64,000 nucleotides of DNA, from positions 1-64,000 of the forward strand of contig NZ_QJJU01000019.1 of assembly GCF_003201655.1 (NCBI RefSeq). The letters run 5' to 3'. The notes under the pieces are model-generated. The model saw only the letters and a program-made list of their open reading frames with translations, ran no database searches and was not told the origin of the DNA. The stretch's first letter is position 1; each line of letters starts with the position of its first letter. Source of the DNA: Mycolicibacterium moriokaense (GTDB taxonomy: Bacteria; Actinomycetota; Actinomycetes; Mycobacteriales; Mycobacteriaceae). Positions 1-8,978 of the stretch are shown here, one piece after another. The position numbers and the translations under genes were made by a program.

Positions 1-1
1 G

Positions 2-88
2 AAACGATTCGGCTGGGACAACCCCACCAACCGCCTCAACCGCCTACTCTCAGCACCGACAGAAACCACTGTTGCAACCAAACCTTGA
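2..88 (+). CDS. C-terminal fragment of an unrecognised protein (runs in from the left edge)
   Basis: An open frame enters at base 2 and ends at a TGA (86-88), giving about 28 residues ending in ATKP. It contains the stretch RFGWDNPTNRLNRLL, which looks like ordinary protein rather than frame-shadow sequence. It converges on fruA. I do not recognise the family, and it could be chance. It is not HPr. Confidence 0.25.
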   Translation, partial: KRFGWDNPTNRLNRLLSAPTETTVATKP

Positions 89-135
89 ATCCGCCTCGAC
101 CTTTTGCGCCAAAACGTGAGTTTGGGCGAAATAGA

Positions 136-2178
136 TCACGCGGTTGCCAGGGCCGGAGCTTCTTCAGCCTCGGCGCTGGACTTTGCGAACTGTTTGGCGG
201 CAATGACGGCCAGTGCACCGGCTACCGTGCCGACCGCGAGGGCGACGAGGAACCACAGCAGATGGCCGATGGCGAAGAACACGAAGATGCCGCCGTGCGG
301 GGCCTTCAGCGTGACGTCGAACGCCATGATCAAGGCTCCGGTTATGGCGCCGCCGAACATCGTCGAAGGGATCACCCTCAGCGGGTCGGCCGCCGCGAAC
401 GGAATGGCGCCCTCTGAGATGAACGACGCTCCGAGAAGCCAAGCGGCCCTGCCGTTTTCCCGCTCGGGCTCGGTGAAGAGAGCGGGCCGCACCGTCGATG
501 CCAACGCCATCGCCAGCGGCGGCACCATGCCTGCGGCCATCACCGCTGCCATGATCCGCAGCGACGCGGGGTCGGCGACATTGAGCCCTGCGGTGGCGAA
601 CGCGTAGGCCGCCTTGTTCACCGGGCCGCCAAGGTCGAAGCACATCATCAGGCCGAGCACGATGCCAAGCAGGATCACCGAAGTGCCGGTCATGCCGCCC
701 AGCCAGTGTGTGAGGCCGGACGTGATGGCGGCCAACGGACGGCCGAGCAACATGAACATCAGAAGGCCGACGACCAGCGATGCGACCAGCGGGATGATCA
801 CCACGGGCATCAAGCCCCTGAGCCACCGCGGCGCGGCGATGCGGCTGATCCACAAGGCGGTGAACCCGGCGATAAGCCCGCCGACGATGCCTCCGATGAA
901 GCCTCCGCCGACGAACACGGCGACCGCGCCCGCGGTGAACCCGGGCGCGATGCCCGGTCGGTCGGCGATGGCGAACGAGATGTAACCGGCGAGCGCGGGT
1001 ACCAAGAACATGAATGCCAGCTGTCCCAACGTGAACAGCACCGCTCCCAGATACTGGGTCAGGCCTCCGGCCGGCAGGTCGGTCAGCGTGTTGGCGATGG
1101 CGATGTGGTTGCCGAGAGCGTTCATCCCGAAGGACAACGGCTTTGGATCCCCCGCAGGGGTATTGGCGATGTCGTAGCCGCCGAACAGGAAGCCGAGCGC
1201 GATCAGCAGGCCGCCCGCCGCGACGAACGGGATCATGTAGCTCACGCCGGTGAGCAGGATCTGGCGGAGGCGAGTGCCCCAGCCGACACCTCCCGCGGGT
1301 GCCGTTGCGGTCTGCGCGCTCGCGTCGCCCTGCACGCGGGCGGCGTCGGGATCGGCTGCGGCGGCAAGCGCTTCGGCCACCATCTTGTCGGGTTCGTTGA
1401 TGGCGCGTTTGACGCCGGATGCGACGACTGGCTTGCCCGCGAACCGCTGCTTGTCCCTGACACCGACGTCGGTGGCGAAGATGACCGCGTCGGCGTCGGC
1501 GATGGTCTGCGCCGACAGCGGTGTGCTGCCCGACGAACCTTGCGTCTCCACATGCAGCGTCACGCCCGCCTTCTTCGCCGCGGCGACCAGTGAGTCGGCG
1601 GCCATGTAGGTGTGCGCGATGCCGGTTGGGCATGCGGTGATCGCGACCAACGTCTTGGGGTTTGCCTCGGTCGGTGCGGATGCGGGCTTTGGCTTGGGCT
1701 TGTCAGGCGTCGCGTTGAGAACGCCGTCGACCAACTCGACGACCTCGCTCGACGAAGTCGCGTTGCGCAGCGCCTCGACGAAGTCCTTTCGTACAAGGGC
1801 CCTTGCGAGGCTGGACAGCAGCTTCATGTGCTCGGCGCCGCCTGCTTCCGGCGCCGCGATCAGAAACGCCAGATCCGCGGGCCCGTCGGGTGCGCCGAAG
1901 TCGACGGCCGGGTTCAGCCTGGCGAATGCGATCGAGGCGGTGTCGACGTAGGGCGAACGGCAGTGCGGGATCGCGATGCCGCCGGGCAGCCCGGTGGCCG
2001 ACTGCTCTTCGCGTGCCATGGCGGCAGCAGTCAGGCCCTCGGCATCGGCGGTGCGCCCGGCGTCGGCGAGGCCGTTGACAAGCCGGCCGATGACTGTGCG
2101 CTTGTCGCCCCCTGCGTTTACGTCGAGCAGGACCAGATCGGTGTTGATGATCGGCTGTGAGGCCGCGGTGCTTGTCAT
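136..2178 (-). CDS. fruA: PTS fructose transporter subunit IIABC
   Basis: Membrane enzyme II that imports fructose and phosphorylates it to fructose-1-phosphate. The 680-residue protein has domains in the order IIA, IIB, IIC. IIA (about 10-150) carries the phospho-histidine in GIAIPHCRSP (His72). IIB (about 175-275) carries the phospho-cysteine in ITACPTGIAHT (Cys183). A multi-spanning IIC runs from about 305 to 660, with many Gly/Ala/Leu/Ile-rich membrane segments. There is no HPr-like (FPr) domain. The start overlaps the fruK stop by 4 nt (ATGA), so it is the last visible gene of the fruR-fruK-fruA operon. Length and domain order are normal for actinobacterial FruA. Confidence 0.96.
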   Translation of the reverse strand: MTSTAASQPIINTDLVLLDVNAGGDKRTVIGRLVNGLADAGRTADAEGLTAAAMAREEQSATGLPGGIAIPHCRSPYVDTASIAFARLNPAVDFGAPDGPADLAFLIAAPEAGGAEHMKLLSSLARALVRKDFVEALRNATSSSEVVELVDGVLNATPDKPKPKPASAPTEANPKTLVAITACPTGIAHTYMAADSLVAAAKKAGVTLHVETQGSSGSTPLSAQTIADADAVIFATDVGVRDKQRFAGKPVVASGVKRAINEPDKMVAEALAAAADPDAARVQGDASAQTATAPAGGVGWGTRLRQILLTGVSYMIPFVAAGGLLIALGFLFGGYDIANTPAGDPKPLSFGMNALGNHIAIANTLTDLPAGGLTQYLGAVLFTLGQLAFMFLVPALAGYISFAIADRPGIAPGFTAGAVAVFVGGGFIGGIVGGLIAGFTALWISRIAAPRWLRGLMPVVIIPLVASLVVGLLMFMLLGRPLAAITSGLTHWLGGMTGTSVILLGIVLGLMMCFDLGGPVNKAAYAFATAGLNVADPASLRIMAAVMAAGMVPPLAMALASTVRPALFTEPERENGRAAWLLGASFISEGAIPFAAADPLRVIPSTMFGGAITGALIMAFDVTLKAPHGGIFVFFAIGHLLWFLVALAVGTVAGALAVIAAKQFAKSSAEAEEAPALATA

Positions 2179-3170
2179 GGCGATACTTTCGTGTTGGTGG
2201 TTGGCGAGATTGGGGCGATCGGGCTGACCTGAACGGCGTCGAGGTCGACCTGGGCGGGCGTGGGCAGCGCGGATCCTGGCAGCGCGGCGGCGGCGCTGCC
2301 GTACGCGACGGCCATCTGCAGGCGCTGGGGAGGAACGGCTCCGCCCACATCCGCGCGGAGGTAGCCGGCCAGTGAGGCGTCGCCTGCGCCGACCGTGCTG
2401 CGGGCGACGATGGTCGGCGGTGTCGCCAGCCAGCTGCCGGTCTCGTCGACCAGCACCGCCCCCGCCGGGCCGAGGGTGGCGAGCACCGCGCGCACCCCGC
2501 GGTCAACCAGCTGACGGGCGGCCGACACGACGGGCTCTGGATCTCCCTGGGCGACTGCAGCTTCCAGCGCTTGGGGCGAATAGCCGAGCACGCTTGCCAG
2601 CTCCTCGGCGTTCGGCTTGATCAAATCGGGGGCGGCGCGGTCGAAGGATGCGACGAGTGCTGCGAGCGGACCATCGGAGGTGTCGATCGCGACCCGGCAC
2701 GGATACGGTTCGAGCAGCGCGACCACGTCCGCGTACCAGTGGTCCGGCACACCGGGCGGCAGCGACCCGGACAGCACAACCCACGCGGCCGACTCTGCGC
2801 TCGCGGCCACGGAACGGGTCAGTGCGTCCAGCGTTGCGGCATCAAGGGCCGCGCCGGGCTCGTTGAGTTTCGTTGTGGTGCCGTCATGTTCGGTGATGGC
2901 GAAGTTGGTGCGTACCGCGCCTGCGGCCGGCACACACCTGAACGGTACGGCCGCGGCTGTGAGCGCGGTCAGCAGCGGATCGTTGGCGGGTGCGGGCAGC
3001 ACCGCGACGGCGTCAAGCCCGGCCAACGTCAACGCGCGTGCGACGTTGACACCCTTGCCACCTGGCTCCGAGGTCACCGACGAAACCCGGTGCACCGCAC
3101 CGCGGGTGAGCGGCGCGCTCAGCTCAACTGTCCGGTCGATGCTGGGGTTGGGGGTGACGGTGACGATCAT
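2175..3170 (-). CDS. fruK: 1-phosphofructokinase (PfkB family)
   Basis: Cytosolic kinase converting fructose-1-phosphate to fructose-1,6-bisphosphate, the step after FruA. The 331 residues start with the FruK-type MIVTVTPNPSIDRT. They carry the PfkB glycine-rich region EPGGKGVNVARAL (about 35-47) and the C-terminal signature STVGAGDASLAGY, whose Asp264 should be the catalytic base. It overlaps fruR (upstream) and fruA (downstream) by 4 nt each, which implies translational coupling. Assigning fructose rather than tagatose rests on the PTS context. Confidence 0.95.
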   Translation of the reverse strand: MIVTVTPNPSIDRTVELSAPLTRGAVHRVSSVTSEPGGKGVNVARALTLAGLDAVAVLPAPANDPLLTALTAAAVPFRCVPAAGAVRTNFAITEHDGTTTKLNEPGAALDAATLDALTRSVAASAESAAWVVLSGSLPPGVPDHWYADVVALLEPYPCRVAIDTSDGPLAALVASFDRAAPDLIKPNAEELASVLGYSPQALEAAVAQGDPEPVVSAARQLVDRGVRAVLATLGPAGAVLVDETGSWLATPPTIVARSTVGAGDASLAGYLRADVGGAVPPQRLQMAVAYGSAAAALPGSALPTPAQVDLDAVQVSPIAPISPTTNTKVSP

Positions 3171-3934
3171 GCGACCACCACCTCGACACCACTGGCGGTC
3201 AACTGCTCGCGGTCGGCGGAGCTGATCTCGGAGTCGGTGATCAGGGTGTCGACACTGGAGATCGGCGCGAAGCTGACGAAGTCCTCGCGGCCGATCTTCG
3301 ACGAGTCGGCGGCCACCACAACGTAATTGGCGGCCTGGACCATGGCACGTTTGACGGCGGCCTCGTCGCTGTCCGGTGTGGAAAGGCCGTGGCGAACGCT
3401 GATCGCGTTGGTGCCGATGAACGCGATGTCGACCCGCAGCGTTTCGAGCACCTGCAAGGCTTGCTCGCCGACCGCCGCCTGGGTGACCCCGCGGACACGG
3501 CCGCCGAGCAATTGCAGCGAAACCAATGGCATGGCCGCCAGCCGGGCGGCGACCGGTACCGAGTTGGTCACCACGACCAGCTCGCGGTCGGCGGGCAACT
3601 GGGCCGCGATGCGCGCAGTGGTGGTGCCCGCGTCCAGCAGCACGCTGGCGCCGCCGAGAGGAAAGAACTCGGTGGCGGCCGCGGCGATGGCGTCCTTGTG
3701 TTCGGCGCGGGTGGTCTCGCGCTCACCGACGCCAGGCTCGACCAGGTGCAGCGCACGGACCGGCACGGCGCCGCCGTGTACCCGCCGTACGACACCCGCC
3801 TTGTCCAGGACGGCGAGATCGCGCCGCACTGTCTCGGTGGTGACGTCGTAGGCCTGCGCCAGCTCGGCCACGGAGGCGCGGCCCTTGGAGATCACCAGCG
3901 AGGCGATTGCTTGCTGACGCTCTTCGGCATACAT
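3167..3934 (-). CDS. fruR: DeoR-family transcriptional regulator of the fructose PTS operon
   Basis: Sugar-phosphate-responsive DNA-binding regulator of 255 residues. The N-terminal DeoR helix-turn-helix (about 5-57) includes ASVAELAQAYDVTTETVRRD followed by the family linker RRVHGGAVP. The rest is the DeoR C-terminal sensor domain (LLDAGTTTARIA, then FIGTNAISVRHGLSTPD). It is first in the operon with fruK and fruA and divergent from ptsI across 102 bp. It most likely represses both directions until fructose-1-phosphate accumulates. The effector is inferred from homologous systems, not visible here. Confidence 0.9.
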   Translation of the reverse strand: MYAEERQQAIASLVISKGRASVAELAQAYDVTTETVRRDLAVLDKAGVVRRVHGGAVPVRALHLVEPGVGERETTRAEHKDAIAAAATEFFPLGGASVLLDAGTTTARIAAQLPADRELVVVTNSVPVAARLAAMPLVSLQLLGGRVRGVTQAAVGEQALQVLETLRVDIAFIGTNAISVRHGLSTPDSDEAAVKRAMVQAANYVVVAADSSKIGREDFVSFAPISSVDTLITDSEISSADREQLTASGVEVVVA

Positions 3935-4001
3935 GAGACTCCGTTTGTGTGGGTATCGGCCCGTATTAATGTTGATATCGTTGGTTTTACTCCTGTTCGT
4001 G

Positions 4002-4029
4002 TTGACTTGTCAAGAAATCCTTGTAATCT
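4002..4029 (+). promoter_or_regulatory. Predicted ptsI promoter, probably leaderless
   Basis: TTGACT at 4002-4007 and TAATCT at 4024-4029 are separated by 16 bp and fit a mycobacterial housekeeping promoter. The ptsI ATG is at 4037, only 7 bp after the -10 box, so transcription should start on or next to the start codon. No Shine-Dalgarno sequence precedes the ATG. Confidence 0.55.
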
Positions 4030-4036
4030 GCTTCAC

Positions 4037-5764
4037 ATGACCGCTTCATCTCCGCCCACGTCACCTCCACAGAGCAGCGCCCTCGCAGGCCCTCCGGCGG
4101 GCACCGTGCTGCGCGGTGTCCCTGTGGTCGCCGGTGTCCGGTATGCGCCGGTGATCCGGCCGGGTCGGCTCCCCGTCATCGACGTCGGCGCGGGGGAGGC
4201 ATCGATCGACGAATCGGTCCGCCCTGCCGAGGCCGAACGGTTCGTCGCAGCCGCCGCCGCGGTGGCCACCCGGCTGCGCGACCGCGCCGCGCATGCGACC
4301 GGCGCGGCGTCGGAGGTTCTCGCCGCCACCGCCACGCTGGCGCAGGACCGCGCTTGGCTCGGGGCCGCTGAGAAGCGCATCAAGGACGGGACACCCGTCG
4401 TGCAGGCGGTGGTGCAGGCGGTCGAGCAGTTCGTCGCCATGTTCACGCAACTCGGCGGGCTGATGGCCGAGCGCGTCGCCGATCTGCAGGACATCCGCGA
4501 CCGTGTTGTTGCCGAACTCAGCGGCCTGCCGGAGCCTGGCGTGCCGCTGCCTGACATTCCCTCGATACTGTGCGCCGAGGATCTCGCACCCGCCGACACC
4601 GCCGGACTGGATCCGAAACTCGTTGTCGCACTGGCCACCACGCTGGGCGGGCCCACCAGCCACACCGCGATCATCGCCAGGCAGCTCGGCATTCCGTGCG
4701 TCGTCGCCGTCGCCGGGCTCGATGTCGTCGAGGTCGAAACGATGGTGCTCGTCGACGGCACCCTTGGCACCGTCACGGTGTCGCCCGACCCCGCCGTCGC
4801 AGGCGAGGCTGTCGCCGCCGCGCAGCGGGAGGCCGAGCGCGCGGCACACTGGTCGGGCCCCGGCGCCACCGCCGACGGGCATGCGGTGTCGATCTTCGCC
4901 AACGTCCAGGACGGCGCTGCGGCCCGCGCCGCCCGCGAAACCCCGGCCGAGGGTGTCGGGTTGTTCCGCACCGAACTGTGCTTCCTCAATCGCGACACCG
5001 AGCCCACCGTCGATGAGCAGACCGACATCTATGCCGAAGTGCTCGAGGCATTTTCGGGTGCCAAGGTGGTGATCAGGACGCTGGACGCGGGGTCCGACAA
5101 GCCGCTGAAGTTCGCAGGACATCCTGATGAGGCCAACCCCGCGCTCGGGGTGCGCGGCATCCGCATCGCCGAGGGCAACCCCGGGCTGCTGGACCGGCAG
5201 CTGCAGGCCATCGCCGCCGCGGCGAAGCGCACGGGTACTGAGCCGTGGGTGATGGCGCCGATGATCGCCACCGCAGAAGAAGCGGAAAGCTTTGCCACGC
5301 AGGCTCGTTCACACGGGCTGATCGCTGGCGTGATGATCGAGGTACCCGCGGCCGCACTGCTGGCCGACCGGATCCTCGAACACGTCGACTTCCTTTCGAT
5401 CGGCACCAACGATCTGGCCCAGTACACGATGGCCGCCGACCGGATGTCTGCCGAGCTCGCCGCACTGACCGACCCGTGGCAGCCCGCTGTCCTCGCGTTG
5501 GTCGCGATGGCGGTGCGGGCAGGCGCGGCGGCGGGTAAGCCCGTCGGCGTGTGCGGTGAAGCCGCCGCCGACCCGCTTCTGGCGTGCGTGCTGACCGGCC
5601 TCGGCGTGACGTCGCTGTCCGCTGCCGCTGCCGCGATCCAGGGTGTCGGCGCAAAGCTCGCCCAGGTCACGCTGCAGCAGTGCCAGGCCGCGGCGGACGC
5701 CGTGCTTGGCGCCGCAACCGCGGCAGACGCCCGCGCTGCGGCGCTGGCCGCGCTAGGGAATTAA
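4037..5764 (+). CDS. ptsI: Phosphoenolpyruvate-protein phosphotransferase (PTS enzyme I)
   Basis: General PTS enzyme that takes phosphate from PEP and passes it to HPr in the cytosol. The 575-residue protein has the active-site signature GGPTSHTAIIARQLGIP (phospho-His209). It also has the PEP-binding barrel motifs GLFRTELCFLNR and FLSIGTNDLAQYTMAADR, and the C-terminal catalytic-cysteine motif GVCGEAAADP. The start is taken at ATG 4037, because the open frame extends far upstream through antisense fruR sequence without family similarity. ATG 4037 sits just after a promoter-like -10 box. It is divergent from fruR. Confidence 0.94.
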   Translation: MTASSPPTSPPQSSALAGPPAGTVLRGVPVVAGVRYAPVIRPGRLPVIDVGAGEASIDESVRPAEAERFVAAAAAVATRLRDRAAHATGAASEVLAATATLAQDRAWLGAAEKRIKDGTPVVQAVVQAVEQFVAMFTQLGGLMAERVADLQDIRDRVVAELSGLPEPGVPLPDIPSILCAEDLAPADTAGLDPKLVVALATTLGGPTSHTAIIARQLGIPCVVAVAGLDVVEVETMVLVDGTLGTVTVSPDPAVAGEAVAAAQREAERAAHWSGPGATADGHAVSIFANVQDGAAARAARETPAEGVGLFRTELCFLNRDTEPTVDEQTDIYAEVLEAFSGAKVVIRTLDAGSDKPLKFAGHPDEANPALGVRGIRIAEGNPGLLDRQLQAIAAAAKRTGTEPWVMAPMIATAEEAESFATQARSHGLIAGVMIEVPAAALLADRILEHVDFLSIGTNDLAQYTMAADRMSAELAALTDPWQPAVLALVAMAVRAGAAAGKPVGVCGEAAADPLLACVLTGLGVTSLSAAAAAIQGVGAKLAQVTLQQCQAAADAVLGAATAADARAAALAALGN

Positions 5765-5791
5765 TCGGACTGCGGTCCGGTTAGCTATTGC

Positions 5792-6769
5792 ATGCCAGCT
5801 ATTACTGCAGACACCCTGACGCTTCCCCGAATCGCCGCACCTACGCCGTCCGACACCGAACGGCCGGTCCGGTCCATCACCACCGGCCCGCAGGGCTACG
5901 AGGGCGAAGGGTTTCCCGTCGTGCGCGCGTTCGCCGGAGTCAGCTCCGCCGACCTCGACCCGTTCGTCCACATGGACCAGATGGGCGAAGTCGAATATCA
6001 GCCGGGCGAGCCGAGGGGCACCGACTGGCATCCGCACCGCGGGTTCGAAACCGTCACCTACATGATCGACGGCCGTTTCGCGCATCAGGATTCGCACGGG
6101 GGAGGCGGCCTCATCACCGACGGCGCCACCCAGTGGATGACGGCAGGCTCGGGGATACTGCACATCGAGACCCCGCCCGCTGAGCTGGTGGAGAGTGGCG
6201 GCACGTTCCACGGCATCCAGCTGTGGGTGAACCTGCCGCGCAAGGACAAGTTCGCGGCACCGAAGTATCAGGCAATCGAGGGCAACCAAGTCGGGCTGCT
6301 GTCGTCGGACGACGGCGGCGCGCTGGTCCGCGTCATCGCAGGCGAGGTCGACGGACATCAGGGGCCTGGAGCGACGTACACGCCAATCACCCTGGCGCAT
6401 TCGACTATTGAGCCCGGCGCCCGTCTGAACCTGCCCTGGAACCGCGACTTCAACGCGTTGGTCTACGTACTGTCGGGCCGCGGGTCGATCGGCCCAGTGG
6501 GGCAGCCGATTCACCAGGGGCAGCTGGCCGTGCTCGGGCCGGGCGACCGGATCAGCGTGGCGGCCGCGCAGACGCAAGAGTCGCGGCGGCCGGCGCTCGA
6601 GGTTCTGATCCTGGGCGGCAAGCCAATTCACGAGCCGGTGTTTCAATACGGCCCGTTCGTGATGAACTCCAAGTCCGACCTGATCCAGGCGGTCGAGGAC
6701 TTCGAGGCGGGCAAGTTCGGTACCGTTCCGCCGAACGCGCTGATGCCGCATCGCCCCTTCGGCGGGTAG
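5792..6769 (+). CDS. Pirin family protein
   Basis: Cupin-superfamily protein of 325 residues with the pirin N-terminal domain. The usual metal-binding residues lie in DWHPHRGFETVTYMIDG and in the segment ending SGILHIETPP. A pirin C-terminal domain follows (from about 200; FNALVYVLSGRG). Pirins bind Fe(II), and some have quercetinase activity; the substrate here is unknown. It begins 27 bp after ptsI and converges on the FUSC gene with a 14-bp gap. A second, shorter pirin lies at 54821-55582. Confidence 0.88.
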   Translation: MPAITADTLTLPRIAAPTPSDTERPVRSITTGPQGYEGEGFPVVRAFAGVSSADLDPFVHMDQMGEVEYQPGEPRGTDWHPHRGFETVTYMIDGRFAHQDSHGGGGLITDGATQWMTAGSGILHIETPPAELVESGGTFHGIQLWVNLPRKDKFAAPKYQAIEGNQVGLLSSDDGGALVRVIAGEVDGHQGPGATYTPITLAHSTIEPGARLNLPWNRDFNALVYVLSGRGSIGPVGQPIHQGQLAVLGPGDRISVAAAQTQESRRPALEVLILGGKPIHEPVFQYGPFVMNSKSDLIQAVEDFEAGKFGTVPPNALMPHRPFGG

Positions 6770-6783
6770 CGCTCATTCGAGCG

Positions 6784-8937
6784 TCACTGATCGAGTAGCT
6801 TCTCGGCGGGATGCGGGTAGAGCAGCTCCAGCTCGCCGAGGTTGGCCGCTGCGGTGGTGAGCGGGAGCGCTGCGGACACCGCCAGATCATCTCCAGTGGT
6901 GTCGGCGCGCAACGCGAGCACGAAGTCGTCACTGATCGACTCGAGCTCGCGGCCGGGATCGCCGATCAGCCGCCCGCAGATCGCCTCGGTGTGCGACTCC
7001 AGCACCTCGCGGGTCTGTGGATACACCCCCAGCGGCGGCGGCACGACGTCGGCGATCAACTCCGCCGCGGCGCGCAACCGGATCGCGCGGTTGGCGGCCC
7101 GTACCACAGGTGCGCGCAACTCCGTCGTCCCACCGCTCTCCGAAAGATACTGCCGGACAGCGTCATCCACTGTCCGCGAGGTCCGCAGGGCCTCATGGCT
7201 GAGCGCGATGACGCGGTCGGTGGCGTCCTCGGAGGCGCCGCGCGTCACCCGCAGCACCGCCGCCTTCAAGAATTTGGCTCCGACCACGCGGGCTTCGTCG
7301 ATTGCCTCGGACACCGCTGCCGTCGCACCCCGCGGCCACAGCAGGACCGACACCACGATGCCCACCATGGCTCCTACCACGACGTCCTCGACGCGAATCA
7401 ACCCCACCTGCCAGCCGGTCGGCACGATCAGGTTGAAGTTGATCAACACCATCATCGTGAACGCGGCCTGGCCGGCGATGAACGACCCAACCTCGGGCAC
7501 ATACGCCGAACCGAAGGCCACGATCGGTAGAAGTATCCACAGCACAGCGGGATCCACGCCAAGCACCTCGATGACCACCGCACCTAAGACGAAACCCACT
7601 GTGGTCCCCGCCACCGCCCGCAGCACCCGGGTTCCGGTGGTCAGCGCACTGCTGCGCAACACCGACATCGCACCGAGCACCACCCAGAACCCATGCTCGA
7701 CGGGAAAGATATGCGTGACGGCGACCGCGAGCGCCAGCCCGAGTCCCGTCCGCAAGCTGTTGCGCAGCACCACCGCCCTGGTGGCAAGGAAGCCCTTGGT
7801 GATGGCTGCGACCGCGACGGTTTCCGGCATCACCCAATCGGCTGCCCCGGTGTCGGGCAACCGGCGGCCCAACACCCGCGCCCACACCGGCCGCGCGTCC
7901 GCGGCGGCGGCGTTGCGGATGATCCTGCCGGTTACCGCGATCGTCGCCGCGATGGTGCGGACGTTCAACAGCTCGCGCCCCACCGCCACCGCCGCCTCAT
8001 CGTTGGATTCGCCGAGCAGCTCGGTGATGTCGTCGCGGTAGCGGGCCTGCGCCACGGACCGCAGCTCGGCAAGTGCATCGCGGAGGTCTCCGCTGCGCAC
8101 CGCTCGCTCGCCAACGGTGGGCAGCCGCAGTACCGCCGCCGAGTCACGCAACACCCGCAGTGCCGGATCCCGCATTGCCCCGAGCAACCGCCCGGTGTCG
8201 TCGGTGATCTGATCGGACAGCCAGCCGAGGTCATCGACCACGCGGACCAGCGCGCGGCTTCCGGCCGTCAACCCGACCGGCCGGTAGTCGGCGCCGAGGA
8301 ACGTGTCGTACAGCGCGTTCATCGCCTTGGTGGCGGCACGCTCCGAGCCCGCGGCGCCCTCCAGTCGGTCGGCCAGCCGGTTGCACACGCGTGCCGCGTG
8401 CGCGCGCAGCGCGTCGTGATGACGCGGCGCAAGGAGGAACAACGCGGCGGGCACGCATAACGCCAACGCGATCAGCCAGCCAAGCAGCCGCTCTTGGACC
8501 GGGCCGACGGGTGTGCAGGCGGGCAGCACGAACATCAGCAGCGTGGCGCGCTGACCCGCGGCGACGATCTCGCTGAGCACGCCGGCGAAGGTGACCACCA
8601 CCCCGAGCACGAACATCAGCGCGACGCTCAACCACGGGTGCGGTGCGACGAACGTGCCGACCGTGATGAGGACCGCGCCGTTCAGTCCGAGCCCGCAATA
8701 CGCCAGCGCACGCGCGGGGCGGTTGCCGGGAAAGTCGACCATGATGAGCAGCGCCACCGATCCGAAGATCGTGTACAGCGGTGTCTGCGAGCCGCCACCG
8801 ACGGCGAAGCTGACGGCCGCCGAAATGGGCAGCACAATGCCCGCCCGCAATGCGCGGCGCAGCGCGTCATATTGGGGGTCGCGCGCACGCATCCGGTCAA
8901 GCACATGGCGAAGTACCGCAGCGGTCTCAGTGGGCAA
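6784..8937 (-). CDS. FUSC family membrane protein (putative aromatic-compound exporter)
   Basis: A 717-residue integral membrane protein with two blocks of hydrophobic helices (about 25-165 and 385-520). Each block is followed by a long soluble domain, which is the fusaric-acid-resistance/AaeB-like FUSC layout. The second block holds segments such as GFWVVLGAMSVLRSSALTTG, typical of the family. The start appears to be TTG at 8937; an ATG 14 codons further in is an alternative. It lies 41 bp behind a TetR gene on the same strand, so that regulator probably controls it. The substrate is unknown. Confidence 0.85.
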   Translation of the reverse strand: MPTETAAVLRHVLDRMRARDPQYDALRRALRAGIVLPISAAVSFAVGGGSQTPLYTIFGSVALLIMVDFPGNRPARALAYCGLGLNGAVLITVGTFVAPHPWLSVALMFVLGVVVTFAGVLSEIVAAGQRATLLMFVLPACTPVGPVQERLLGWLIALALCVPAALFLLAPRHHDALRAHAARVCNRLADRLEGAAGSERAATKAMNALYDTFLGADYRPVGLTAGSRALVRVVDDLGWLSDQITDDTGRLLGAMRDPALRVLRDSAAVLRLPTVGERAVRSGDLRDALAELRSVAQARYRDDITELLGESNDEAAVAVGRELLNVRTIAATIAVTGRIIRNAAAADARPVWARVLGRRLPDTGAADWVMPETVAVAAITKGFLATRAVVLRNSLRTGLGLALAVAVTHIFPVEHGFWVVLGAMSVLRSSALTTGTRVLRAVAGTTVGFVLGAVVIEVLGVDPAVLWILLPIVAFGSAYVPEVGSFIAGQAAFTMMVLINFNLIVPTGWQVGLIRVEDVVVGAMVGIVVSVLLWPRGATAAVSEAIDEARVVGAKFLKAAVLRVTRGASEDATDRVIALSHEALRTSRTVDDAVRQYLSESGGTTELRAPVVRAANRAIRLRAAAELIADVVPPPLGVYPQTREVLESHTEAICGRLIGDPGRELESISDDFVLALRADTTGDDLAVSAALPLTTAAANLGELELLYPHPAEKLLDQ

Positions 8938-8978
8938 GGATCTTGACCAAGACGGGTTTCGTGGCTTTAGCGGCCGCG

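Noticed and set aside
3389..4036. Upstream extension of the ptsI reading frame by 216 residues
   Set aside because: It reads antisense through fruR and shows no PTS sequence; the enzyme I N-terminus and a promoter fit ATG 4037.
7193..8460. Overlapping long ORFs on both strands within the FUSC gene
   Set aside because: The minus-strand frame 6784-8937 alone has membrane helices and FUSC motifs; the others are frame shadows.
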